Below are positions 47,501-59,500 of a DNA stretch of 64,000 nucleotides, piece after piece (position 1 is the stretch's first letter; the number at the start of each line of letters is the position of its first letter). The stretch comes from Symsagittifera roscoffensis (taxonomy: Eukaryota; Xenacoelomorpha; Acoela; Convolutidae). The notes under the pieces are model-generated. The model was not told the origin of the DNA and searched no databases. It worked only from the letters and a program-made list of their open reading frames with translations. The DNA lies in contig NC_087070.1 of assembly GCF_963678635.1 (NCBI RefSeq), forward strand, positions 31,907,704-31,971,703. Direction: 5' to 3'. The translations under genes were made by a program, and so were the position numbers.

Positions 47501-50500
47501 TAGACCTCAAGGTATAAAAAAAACTTGAAGTTCAAAAAGTTTCTTCTGCATAGGAGCGTTACTAAGTACAATAGAGGGAACAGTTATCAGTTTTTGATTG
47601 GATTTTTTGAAATATTGCTTTTTGAGGAGGTAGTCTTTTGAGGAGGATTTTCCCAATATTTGGCTTTATTTGTTGTTTTATAAGAATAAGAATTACGAAA
47701 GGTCGGTTAGTCAAAAGTTTTGTGCAGACATTTTTTTCATGCTGCGTTTTTGACAATTCACATTGTCTTCTTTTTTGTTCCGACTTTTAAATACGAAAGT
47801 AACGGAATATTTGTGCTCGGGGTGGGTTTTTTTTCTTCAGACAAACTTCGACTTTTTAACTAGCCATTTTTGACGGTTTTTTTATATCATTCAAAATGTA
47901 TTGTTGTCCTGAGCTTAAATTTGAAAAAATATTTCACCTGTGATCATTTTTTGTAAAGTTATGGGGGTTTAAAGATTGCCATTTTGGTCAATTTGGGACA
48001 ATTAACGCGCGATATATTTCGCGCTATTAACGCGTAAGCGGAGATTTAATCCTTCTGAGAAATCGTTACAAATTGGTTGAAAGAAGCTTATTCGCCAAAT
48101 TTGATTTGTTACAAGGAGCGAAATCAATTCTATTGTACTTTATACGGCGTGAGGGGTATGATTTTCATAAAAAATTTTAAATTTTAGAAGAAAAAAATTT
48201 CATTTTGTTACATTTAATTTTTTTATGTTATTACTGTTACATAAACCTTAAAAGGCAGTCGGAACATTCAGGGCTTCGCCCTGATATGAGCAGTCTTATT
48301 TCAATTTTAAAAACAATCAAATTGCAAGAAAAAAAGAAAATCAAATTTGAAAAATAGGGCAAAAGTCATGTGGATATTTAACCAAGAAATTGACCAAATA
48401 TGTATAACATCACTGATGAACATTGCTCGTAACAAATTGACTTTTTTTATGGACAAAGTTTTTCTGTGCAGAGAATTATATAATTGATAACTTGACATTC
48501 AATGAAAATTTCTGGTTCAAAATTATGTCAGATTGCGAAGTCTAAATTGAGATTAAACAGATATTTTTCTAATTATTTTTCCATAATTAGACATCACTCG
48601 ACTTGCTTAACCGCCTCTGTGATATTCTCTTGATATATTATAATCGTTGGTTTTTGCTACTAATTGATAAACAAACAAAAACAAATATTTTTTTAATAGT
48701 TTTTCAAATTTGATCATCCACTAATTTTTTTGAGATCTCAAAAGTCTTATATAGAATCAGATAGAAACATGTGCTGGCTTAATTTTGTTTCAGTTTTTTC
48801 TACTATTTTTTTGAATACTGAAAACGTTCATGTTGAGCTAGATTAGATGTAAGTGATGTTTCTTAAATGTTTTTTTTATAAATTTTTTTTTTTGAAATCA
48901 AACACTTTCAAAATTGTCATTGAAGGACATGATTTCTAAAAATGCTCATTTTGTGATTTTTGTTTTCTGATTTTTTTCTCAGCTTTTGTTTTTAGCAGTT
49001 AAATTTTTGATTTACGAGTTGCTTTCTATTCTATTTCCTAATTTTCTATTCTATCATCCACTAATTTTTTTGAGATCTCAAAAGTCTTATATAGAATCAG
49101 ATAGAAACAAATCGAAGCTGCAGAAAAAATTTCTGCTTTTTTGCAGACGTCACAGTGTATCTGGACGGAAATGAAACGAAAGGAGCCGAGTTCATGCAGC
49201 AGTATGATCACGCAGCATACATAATCAAAACACCCGTGAACGAATTCTCAAAGTGTGTGATCAGTCTAGTTTTGGAAGGGTTCCAGTCGCACTTCAACGG
49301 GGAGTTCAAACTGGGGGTACAAGCATCAACTGATGTAGGAGTAGGGACGCCAATCACATACGAAATGGATGAAGCAATCGATTTTACTGTGAGCATTACA
49401 AGTTATCATAAATCATTGTTCCGACCATTGAAAATGGGGAGGAACGTTGTATTCGGGTGTTTTCTTTTTTTTTATTTTTTCCACACAAAATCAGATACTC
49501 ATAATAAAGCCCTTATATAAGCCCTTAAATCTACAGTCGTGATTCAAACCACATTAAAAAAGATTTCAAACAATTTCCCAGTGTTGAGAAACACCGGTTT
49601 GAAATTTTTGATTTTTCGTCTTATTTAGAGCGAATAAAGCGAGCGAGCAGTCTTATTTTATTTGCTTAAAGCTTACAATAGCTTAATTCAAAACGTAAAA
49701 ACTTTGTTCTTCTTGAGTAACGTAAAATTTTCAAAAATTCAAAAAAAAAAACGCAAAACTTGAAAGAAATTTTTTTCTTTTTTCAAGTGATTTTTCTGCA
49801 AAAATTGTTTTTCAATTTGCTTATTCTACTATGACTGTCAAATATACCTAATCTTCAGTTTTCCTTTACGCCACGCCGAAAAAAAACGACAATCATTTGA
49901 AAAACTTTGTTGTATTTTTTTAAGACTACGGTCGGAACATTCTGTCATACTTGCACAGTAACCGGCTATCCTTTTTCCTTTTTTGCATTTATTTTTGGCC
50001 ATTTTCTTCAAACTCAAAAAAAATTGGGGGAAGTGGAGGTTAATCAGGTTGAATTCTAAAATTGAATGAGGTAAAATAATATTAAATATATTTCAATCTT
50101 ATCTGGGATTCGGAGAAAAACAAAAGAAGTATACAAAACTTAAAACTAAGTACTCATCGAAGTATTTGACATTATTTTTTTTTGCAAAAATAATGATCAA
50201 TGATTTCCAAGTTTAATTCGCTTAGAAAAATGTGCATATTTCTTCCAGGTTTAGAAAAAAGATTACTGAGGGTTTTTTTATGCAGCCCATTTTGGCGTTC
50301 TCCCTAATTCTGATCTGAAGTTTTCGTGCTGTCTAGGTAGAGGACGATGGGAATGATGATGAGTCATACTTCTACATTACGACCAGTGGAGGCAACTACT
50401 TCATATCAGCAGCCAACTACACGTATGACTCAACAGGAGCTGTCAAAATAGGTAAGCGAAAAGACATAGAAAACACTAAAATCAAGTATACAGAATTGTC

Positions 50501-53500
50501 ACAAGTTTTGCACTTGGTCAAATTTGTACTGGGCGAAAAAAAAACACACCAAATTACCCTTCCCAACATTAACAGGAGAATTGGAAAGAATTACCCGACT
50601 TTTCCACGTTTTTCATTTGATTAACTTTGTTTGCAGAACAGTTAAATTATGGCATTTTAGAGGTTCTGACTTAACTTTTTTGGCAACCTAAACCTGCTCT
50701 GTTGTTTGGGCTAAAATATGCATGCTAATCAAGGTTTTTGACTTAGTTTTTTCATTCAATTCTTTCAATTTGTCAGCTTTTTGTTGACTTAAAAAAACAT
50801 TTTTTTGATGAAAGCTTATGCAGTACTTGAGCTTGAAAGTTTAGGTTCGCTTTTTTCCCCGCTTCGCATAAGTATCAGTTTTATGATGTAACGAGTGGAG
50901 GAGGTATGAAAACCAAAAAAAATTGGGACAGCATAATTAGTTTGTGTGTCAATTTTTATTATTAAGTAGCTTAGACGCATCAAAGTTGCATTATAAACTA
51001 GCTTAATCGCATCAAAGTCTTATTTTAGTCGTTTCAACTGAGTCAATCCTTCTTCTTTTAAAATCAGGTGCAAACTTTTTCATAATCCTACTTTCAAAAG
51101 AAGCAATTCCGCGTTATAAATTTTGATTGAACATTTAGGAAGAATAGTAGCGAAGCGCTTTGTTGCATTAAATTTAGAAGAAAAAAAACATTGGGGTCCG
51201 CAGTGGCGAGGTAAATGGCGCCACCGAAGTTTCCCACTTCAGCCGCGATTTTTGATTATCTTTATAAAAGAGGCGAGCTTTTTTCGTAAGTCGCGTCGTA
51301 TTTCATCAGTTGCGAAAGCCCAAATTGCAGACTTTTGGTTGCACCAGTTGCGTTTTTTGAATCGCGCTGATTGGAAAGACTTTTTAGTTGCACTGATTTT
51401 TTTTTCATTTCACGATTTTTTGAGTCGCACCGGTCGCGACGTTTTTTTCTGTCGCGCATGAACCACCGTTTTTTGTTCAAACGAGCCGCTGTGAATCCGG
51501 AAAATTTTAGTTGCGATATCTCCTTTGGTTGCGCCAGTTGCAACGTATACTTGAATCGAAGAGGTTGCGACTGATTTTTGGATTACAACTATCTTGAATT
51601 GCCAATAATTGATCGGGCCGGAGTTTCGAATTGAATTTACATCACGTCGCTCGTATCTTCAGTCGCCGCCTTAACTCGAGTATTTTTTATTCTACAAGTT
51701 TCTAACTATTTTCATCAGCAATTGCAAGCAAAAAAGACCCGCATGATTCGCTGTCTGCAATTTCGATAATTTTTTAAAAATAATTTAAAATGTTATGTGT
51801 ATGTTACCAGGTAACGTGGAAACGATTAAGGCGGCGTGTATTGAGAATGCGAATGCGGATGTGTTGACGGCGGACAGATTCCAGAGAGTCCAAGCCGGCT
51901 CTCTAAACAACTTCATCCAGGCTGTCATATACCACAATCTGCAAAAAAGTTACTGGGACGAAAGCGCAAAAGGTACAGTAAGCATACTGTAGTTTGCATT
52001 TAATTAGCATCCACAAAACAAATTTTAAAGAATCATGTTTTTCTAAAGCTTCAAGCCTGGTAATTTCAAGGTTCCAGATGTCTACATAAAATTGGAGTTT
52101 AGATCACTGAGGCGAAGCTGAGCTTTGCACCACTTGCGATGAAAAGTTGGATGATCAAAGTGAAAAAAGTCGTTTACACTTGCGATCAGCATAGTGTGTT
52201 ATTAAGAACTTTCTGTTTTTCTAACCTAAATCAGTAAAAAAGTTTCCATTAAAAGTGCTCACTTATTTGGAAAATTCACTGTAGCATTGGAAAATGCATA
52301 TCATCTGTCCTCTGCTTTATTTGTGACTGAGTAGTTAATGGTACAAATTAAGCGTCCGTGGCGTAGTGGTTAGTATGGGAGCCTCTTAATCTCTAGGTCG
52401 CAATTGCGAACTTCAGCGGTAGACGAATTTTTGCCGACGAAAAATTCGAGGTTTTTTTCTAATTTTCATTATTGCACTTCATAGAGCAGCTGCTTTTATA
52501 GAGACGTGTTCTTGCAAGTGTTTGCGAAGCGAAGCTTCGCCTCTGCGTAAAATATTATTTTGTTTTGACGGTTGAGCTGAAAACAAATAATCAACATGAA
52601 CAGTCATTCGTTGTCAAAAGTTTTAATGCACAATGTTTCACTAATTTGACTAGAGGAAAAAATTTCTAGTGAAAACAGGAAAGAAAGATTTTTTCCTCAA
52701 AAAAAAATGGTTAGTCATGAAATCATATTTTTCGATCATACTGAAAAACTGCGCTAGGTATATTCCAAAGTCAGACTTGCAGAGAAGATTCCTAAAAGCT
52801 TCAAATATGTGGAAAGCGAAAATAAACCCTTGAATTTAAAATTTTTCAAAAATACGAGGAAGTGAAAAGTGAAAAACCAAAATCAAATTAAAAATTGAAA
52901 ACCATCTTCTTTTTTGTTATTTATGGTTGGCGGCGCAATTGAAATCATATTTAGTTCTTGTTTATATTTTCAGCAAAATATGAAGTTTTCAATATCAAAA
53001 TATTTAAAAAAACACTAACAAAATATCATCAACCTGTTTTGTTTGCTATGAAAACCCAAAACACCAAAACTGCTTTAAAATTGGAATGGACAAACAAGTA
53101 AAAAACTGAATTTCAGACGCAAACCAATAAACAATCATGATCGATAGTTCAAGAAAACAGCGCGAGCAAAAAAAAATATCTATAAGCGTGCACACAACTT
53201 CGAAATCAGCTTTAATTTAGCTTCTATTGAGAAATAAGAAAAATACGAAGCCAGAAATTGAATTTTTAAAAACCTTTTGATCAAAAAATTCAACAAAGAA
53301 ACAATGCAATTTGGTTAATACGCCATATGAGTTTTCAAAAACCTAGAGAAAAACTTGAGAATAACGCAAAAAAACTCGGCATTCAATTACTTGCATCATT
53401 GAGGTATTAGAAATGACATTTCAAGTGTTACAAAAAGAGCTGAATTTTCCTTAAAAAATATCAGTGCTACGGGAACTGAGCTGGCGAAAATAAACAGTTT

Positions 53501-56500
53501 GACGATGGTCCGAAACAAAAGAAAGTTTTCTGTTTCCATAAAACTAGTGCCGGTGCAAATCGAAAACACAGACTGTTTTCATCTGAAGCATGGGTTTTAC
53601 TTGTACATGCTATTTTTTTCGTCGCAAAATCACGTACCACAACTAATCATGGGAATGGGTCGAGTAATATAACATATTCAAATGGCCGCTTACAATTGCT
53701 TATTTCTGCCTATTTTTTGTTTTACTCTTGAAGAATCATTTTATTAAGACTGTGGTCGACCTTTGCACAATAACTGTCTTTCCTTATTGTTCCAACTTTC
53801 GATACGAAAGTAACGGGATATTTGTGCTCGGGGTGGGTTTTTTTTTCTTCAGACAAATTTCGACTTTTTAACTAGACATTTTTGAGAGAATTTTTTTATA
53901 TCATTCGAAAGGTATTGTTGCCCTGAGCTTAAATTTGAAAAGATATTTCACCTGTGATCATTTTTCGTAAAGTTATGGGGGTTTAAAGATTGCCATTTTG
54001 GCCAATTTGGGACGATTAACGCGCGATATATTTCGAGCTATTAACGCGTCTTAGAAATCGTTCCAAATTGGTTCAAGGAAGCTTATACGCCTTAATTGAT
54101 TTGTTAATAGGAGCAAAATTTTTCTCTTAGTACTTATTATGACGTGTGGGGGATGACTTTTTAAAAAAAAATCAAATTTTAGAAAAAAAAATTTCATTTT
54201 TTTAAATTACATTTAATTTTTTTAAAATTTATTACTGCTCCATAAAACTTAAAAAGCAGTCGGAACATTCAAGGCTTCGCCCTGATACGAGCAGTCTTGT
54301 TATATCATGGGGTGTATTGTGTTATTATAAAGTGTCAATTTTGATCAAGTTTCAATGCATCAAATTTTATCTTAATCGATTGACAAAGATGATTCAAAGT
54401 TGTCTTTTTTTTTTAGTTCTGCTACAGTTTTGAATTCATAAATAACAAAACTGCTCGTATCAGGGCGAAGCCCTGAATGTTCCGACTGCCTTTTAAGGTT
54501 TATGGAGCAGTACTAACATTTAAAAATTCAATGAAATAAAACAAACAAAAAAAAATTTCTGAAAATTGAAGTTTTTTTTATCAAAATCATCCCCCCATAC
54601 GCCAAATAAAGTACAAAGGATAGATTTCGCTCCTAGTAACAAAGAAATTATGGCAAATTAGCTTCTTTTAACCAATTTGGAACGATCTCTAAGACGGATT
54701 ACATCTCTGCTTACGCGTTAATAGCGCGAAATATATCGCGCGTTAATTGTCCCAATTTGGCCAAAATGGCAATCTTTAAACCCACGTAACTTTACGAAAA
54801 ATGATCACAGGTGAAATATCTTTTCAAGTTTGAGCTCAAGAAGACAACAATACCTTTCGAATGATAAAAAAAATCGTCAAAAATGGCTAGTTAAAAAGTC
54901 GAAATTTGTCTGAAGAAAAAAAAACCCACCCCGAGCACAAATATTCCGTTACTTTCGTATCGAAAGTCGGAACAAAAAGGTAATGTTTTTTTTCTGGAAA
55001 TGTAATGAGTTTATTTTCGACTTCAAGTCGGGATAATTTTTTGTGGGGAACATTCTTTCTCAATGTTCAATTCGCAATAATTTGATAAAAGTTGTTTTTT
55101 CAAACAAAGACAAACGCAGACAAAATGTTGGAAAGTATTAGTCGATGCAACAAATCTGAACGCGACTCTGAGCAATAAAAAAAATTCCCATTTGACGTCT
55201 TAAAACATTGTGTCACCCTACAAAAAAGTCTCAAGAACTGTACGAAACATTTTGGGTCAATACATGGAAGGATTGTAAAATGCGTTAATTCACGAGCATT
55301 GCTTGCGAGCATAAGGTTATCAGATAAATAATTGCAATGATCTAGCTATATCGGCTTCCTAATGGCTAGAAACCTATAACAGCTAAGATGGCTAAAATTG
55401 CTTCATAAAATAAGACCGATTCTGACTTCTCAAGAAAAGCTTACCTGGAGTCAAGTGCAATATCATACTAAAATCATGCTGCTTTTCATTCGATTCCAAA
55501 AATCAAGAAAACTGTCTTGAAAAGAACCTAATCCTCTTCAATTACCTCATTAGCTTAGCTATTATATCGTTTCTTTAGACTTTTTGTAATGCCTCTTATT
55601 GAGAAAACAAAAAAAAATAGCATAATCAAACCTGAAACGAGAAAAATTTTGTTTTTATTTAATCAGTGTGTTTGATGCGCTTCGTGTTACTTACACATTA
55701 CTTGGTTTACTTTGTTACACATTAAAAGAAGAACTTGGCAATAAGAAATAGCTGCTGTGAAGGAATTCAGAAAACTTCAACAACAATAACAAAGATTGAA
55801 ATCAAAACAAGACTGCTCGTATCAGGGCGAAGGCTTGAATGTTTCGTCTGCCTTTTAAGGTCTATGGAGCAGTAATAACATGAAAAACTTAGAAGTAATA
55901 AAACAAGACTGCTCGTATCAGGGCGAAGCCCTGAATGTTCCGACTGCCTTTTAAGTTTTATGGAGCAGCAGTAATAACATAAAAAAATTAAATGAAATAA
56001 AATAAAATGAAATTTTTTTTTTTTCTAAAATTTGAAAAGTTTTTTGAAAATCATCCCCCCACACGCCATATTAAGTACAAAAAGGGAGATTTCGTTCCTT
56101 GTAACACATCAATTATCACAAATAAGCTTCGTTCAACCAATTTGGAACGATTTATAAGACGGATTAAATCTCCGCTTACGCGTTAATAGCGCGATTTATA
56201 TCGCGCGGTAATTGTCCCAAATTGGTCAAAATGGCCAAAATGGCAATCTTTAAACCCTCATAACTTTACGAAAAATAATCACAGGTGAAATATCTTTTCA
56301 AATTTGAGCTCAAGACAACAATAGCTTTCGAATGATATAAAAAAATTCCGTCAAAAATGGCTAGTTAAAAAGTCGAAATTTGTCTGAAGAAAAAAAAACC
56401 CACCCCGAGCACAAATATTCCGTCACTTTCGTATCGAAAGTCGGAACAATAAAATGTGAAATGTTTGTGAAAACATCACCCCACACGTCATATTAAATAT

Positions 56501-59500
56501 AAAGTGATAGTTTTTGCTCCTATTAACAAATCAATTGTGGCCTATGAGCTTCCTTGAACCAATTTGGAACAATTCTTAAGACTGAACAAATCTCCGCTTA
56601 AGCGTTAATAGCGCAAATTATATCGGGCGTTAATTGTCCCAAATTGGCCAGAAATGGCAATCATTAAACCACCCATAACTTTACCAAAAATGATCACAGG
56701 TGAAATATCTTTTCAAATTTAAGCTCAGGACAACAATACCTTTCGAATGATTTTTAAAAATTCCGTCAAAATGGCTAGTTAAAAAGTCGAAATTTGTCTG
56801 AAGAAAAAAATCCACCCCGAGCACAACAATTCTGTTACTTTTGTTGCAAACAACGAAACGATAAACATAGAGGCGAAGCGGAGCAAAAGCAAGTTGCGAT
56901 GCAAAAGCACATTGCGCTACAAGATAGTGAATGAAAACAAAATACTCAAAACCAGACTTGCTAAAATTACAAATTTGTGAACTTTCAGTTTGAGTAAAAA
57001 TTGTTTAAATTAGAAAAAACTCATGCTTTTGATTAAAACACAAAATAAGCTAACAAAACCCCTACCTCTTTTTAAAATGGCGTTTAGAAAAAAAAACAGA
57101 AAATGAGCCGACAGAAACAAGGACGAAAACCACGAACCCGAAAACAAATATGAGACAATTTTTTTGTAAAAATAATTATAACCTGAAACGGGCTTTAACT
57201 ACTTTCTACTTAATTGATGATAGATATTTTTATTTTTCAACAAGTTGATCATATCAGAGTCCAGGAGATGATTGAGTCCTCTAAACAAAGTTATTTACGG
57301 TTATAAAGTCTAGTACCCAGTTGCAACACCCTTGATCACCCGAGACCAGTTTTTCTCGACAGTGGAAATTTTCTGAAAGATTGCTTTTTGGAATCGAAAT
57401 TAGAACTGAGAAAAATTAATAAAAAACCTCACTCAATCGGCTGCGAGCACTCAGTGAGGATTGTAAACATCGCGAGGAAAAAACAGTTGTGGTCGATGTT
57501 CCTTTCTCTATTATAAAAATGATCGAAACCAAGTCTAAAGTTTCCAGCATTTTGGATGTTCTAAGATCATGGTTGTAATTCATAAATCGATTGACCATAA
57601 CTGTGGCTATTACTGAAATTTTAGAGTTCTATTATTGAAAACATTTACAGCACACATTTACAATCACATGCACATAAACTATCGCATAAAACTTTTAGAT
57701 CTGCTATAATCCAGGTTCGATGAGAACCTTAAAACTAGAAGTTTTTGGTCTCTGTTTTAGACAGAGAGAACACGTTTATGTTGCTTGAGAACGAAGAAGT
57801 CAAAAAGTGTATGGAGGTGGATCCGGATGCAATCGAGTCCAGGGAGTGCCGAGTTACAAACACGGATGGGGAATCAATGGACAAAGTGAGGAGTATCCTG
57901 TGCATGCACACAGAGGGAGAGATATCCAACATCAATATCTCTTCCTCGGGCTGCTCGGTTGTTCCGAGTAGTGGGGGTGGAGATGACTCATGTGCGGAGT
58001 TGAGTTTCACCATATCTGTCACCATCATGGGATCAAGAGTTGTCAGGTGACTCCTTTAATTTTTGCTTCGTTTGTGTTTTATTTAGTTTTTTTCCTAAGA
58101 ATAATTGTTCAAACCGTGAAAACCATCGAAGTCAAGGTCACTGTTTCATGTTCAGACTCACACGGGTCAAAAGCAACTTGAATAGCTCGTAAAGAGTTTT
58201 ATCAGTTTTATCGTTATTCCTAGTTTTTGAAAGTTTCATCATAATTTATGAAGCTGCTTGACACAATCAGGGCCAGTAGCGGATTTAGGGTGGGGGGGGC
58301 GCCTTCTTCACAGGGATTCGACCCCCTGCCGATCTAAAGCTGGGCCTTAAAATGTTTTTCTCAAGGTGCCTTTGGCGCCAATCTATACCTAATTTGAGGG
58401 GGGACCGCGCGCCAAAAACAACGCGATTTTTAGGACGAAATTTTCCGAAAAGTTCCTAAAACGCCTTTCTTGGCCTGTTTTCAAAAATTTGCATGCGGTG
58501 CAGAAAATTTGATCAAATTAGGGTCTTTATAGTGATTTGGGAGAGCTCGCACGTATGATTTGGTCGACGTAAAAAAAGTGATTTGGTCGACGTAAAAAAA
58601 ATTCAAATTTTTTTTTAAATCTGCCCCATTCCCCCGCGCCTGAAATTCTTCAATCCGCGCCCGATCAGGGCTTTTTTGATTTTTAACAAAATTTAAGAAC
58701 CTGCAAAATTTGAAACAATTTAGAGAGTTTTTTCAACTTCAATATTTATTTATTGTAGATTGGTCAACAAAACATTCGCTGCCGTAAATAAGCGTAAGGG
58801 AAAAAATTGCTGGCCAGTTTTGCTCGACAGAAATGATTCACTTTTTTAGTTAAAACCATTTTTCGTAACACTCATTTCCGATCAAAATTTATTCAATGTA
58901 ATGCAATCCCATCTCTCAACCATAAAGCATGTTTGGGCACCTTCGTTACGAGACCTAACTCTGTATTTTGGGAATTTAATAAGACCGCTCTTTTTGATCT
59001 TGTGTTCCCTTTGAACATGCCCGCACTGGAGCTCCATGGATAAAAACCTATAATATTTGACTTTTATTATCAGGCCTACAAAAGTGAAAAACAATTGATT
59101 ATAATCAACTGAGAATCGATTATATTGCTATTAATTAAAAAAGCATCAAAACTCCGTGCAAATCAATAACAAGACTGCTCGTATCAGGGTGAAGCCTTGA
59201 AAGTTCCGACTGCGTTTTACCGTTTATGGAGCAGTAATAACATAAGCAATATAAAAATTTAAATGAAATAATATGAATGAAAAACTTTTTTTTCTAAAAT
59301 TTGAAAATTTTTCGATGAAAATCATCCCCCCACACACCATATAAAGTACAAAACAATAGATTTCGCTCCTTGTAACAAATCAATTATGGCAAATAGGCTT
59401 CTTTCAACCAATTTGGAACAATTTCTAAGACGGATTAAATCTCCGCTTACGCGTTAATGGCGCGAATTATATCGCTCGTTAATTGTCCCAAATTGGTCAA

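Larger units (their letters stand above)
45551..48769 (+). repeat. 3.2-kb tandem duplication, unit B
   Basis: This is a direct head-to-tail copy of unit A, with offset 3219 bp at its left border. It lies wholly within intron 3 of the main gene. Open frames that look conserved between the units simply reflect the recent duplication. Confidence 0.95.

Noticed and set aside
49424-49520. Continuation of exon 4's frame to a stop at 49520
   Set aside because: The frame enters a transposon after a good GTGAGC donor, and exon 5 continues in the matching phase.
52353-52430. Functional tRNA-Lys(CTT) gene
   Set aside because: The anticodon arm fits but the T arm and acceptor stem are not paired, and the context is an inverted-end element; treated as a SINE or relic.
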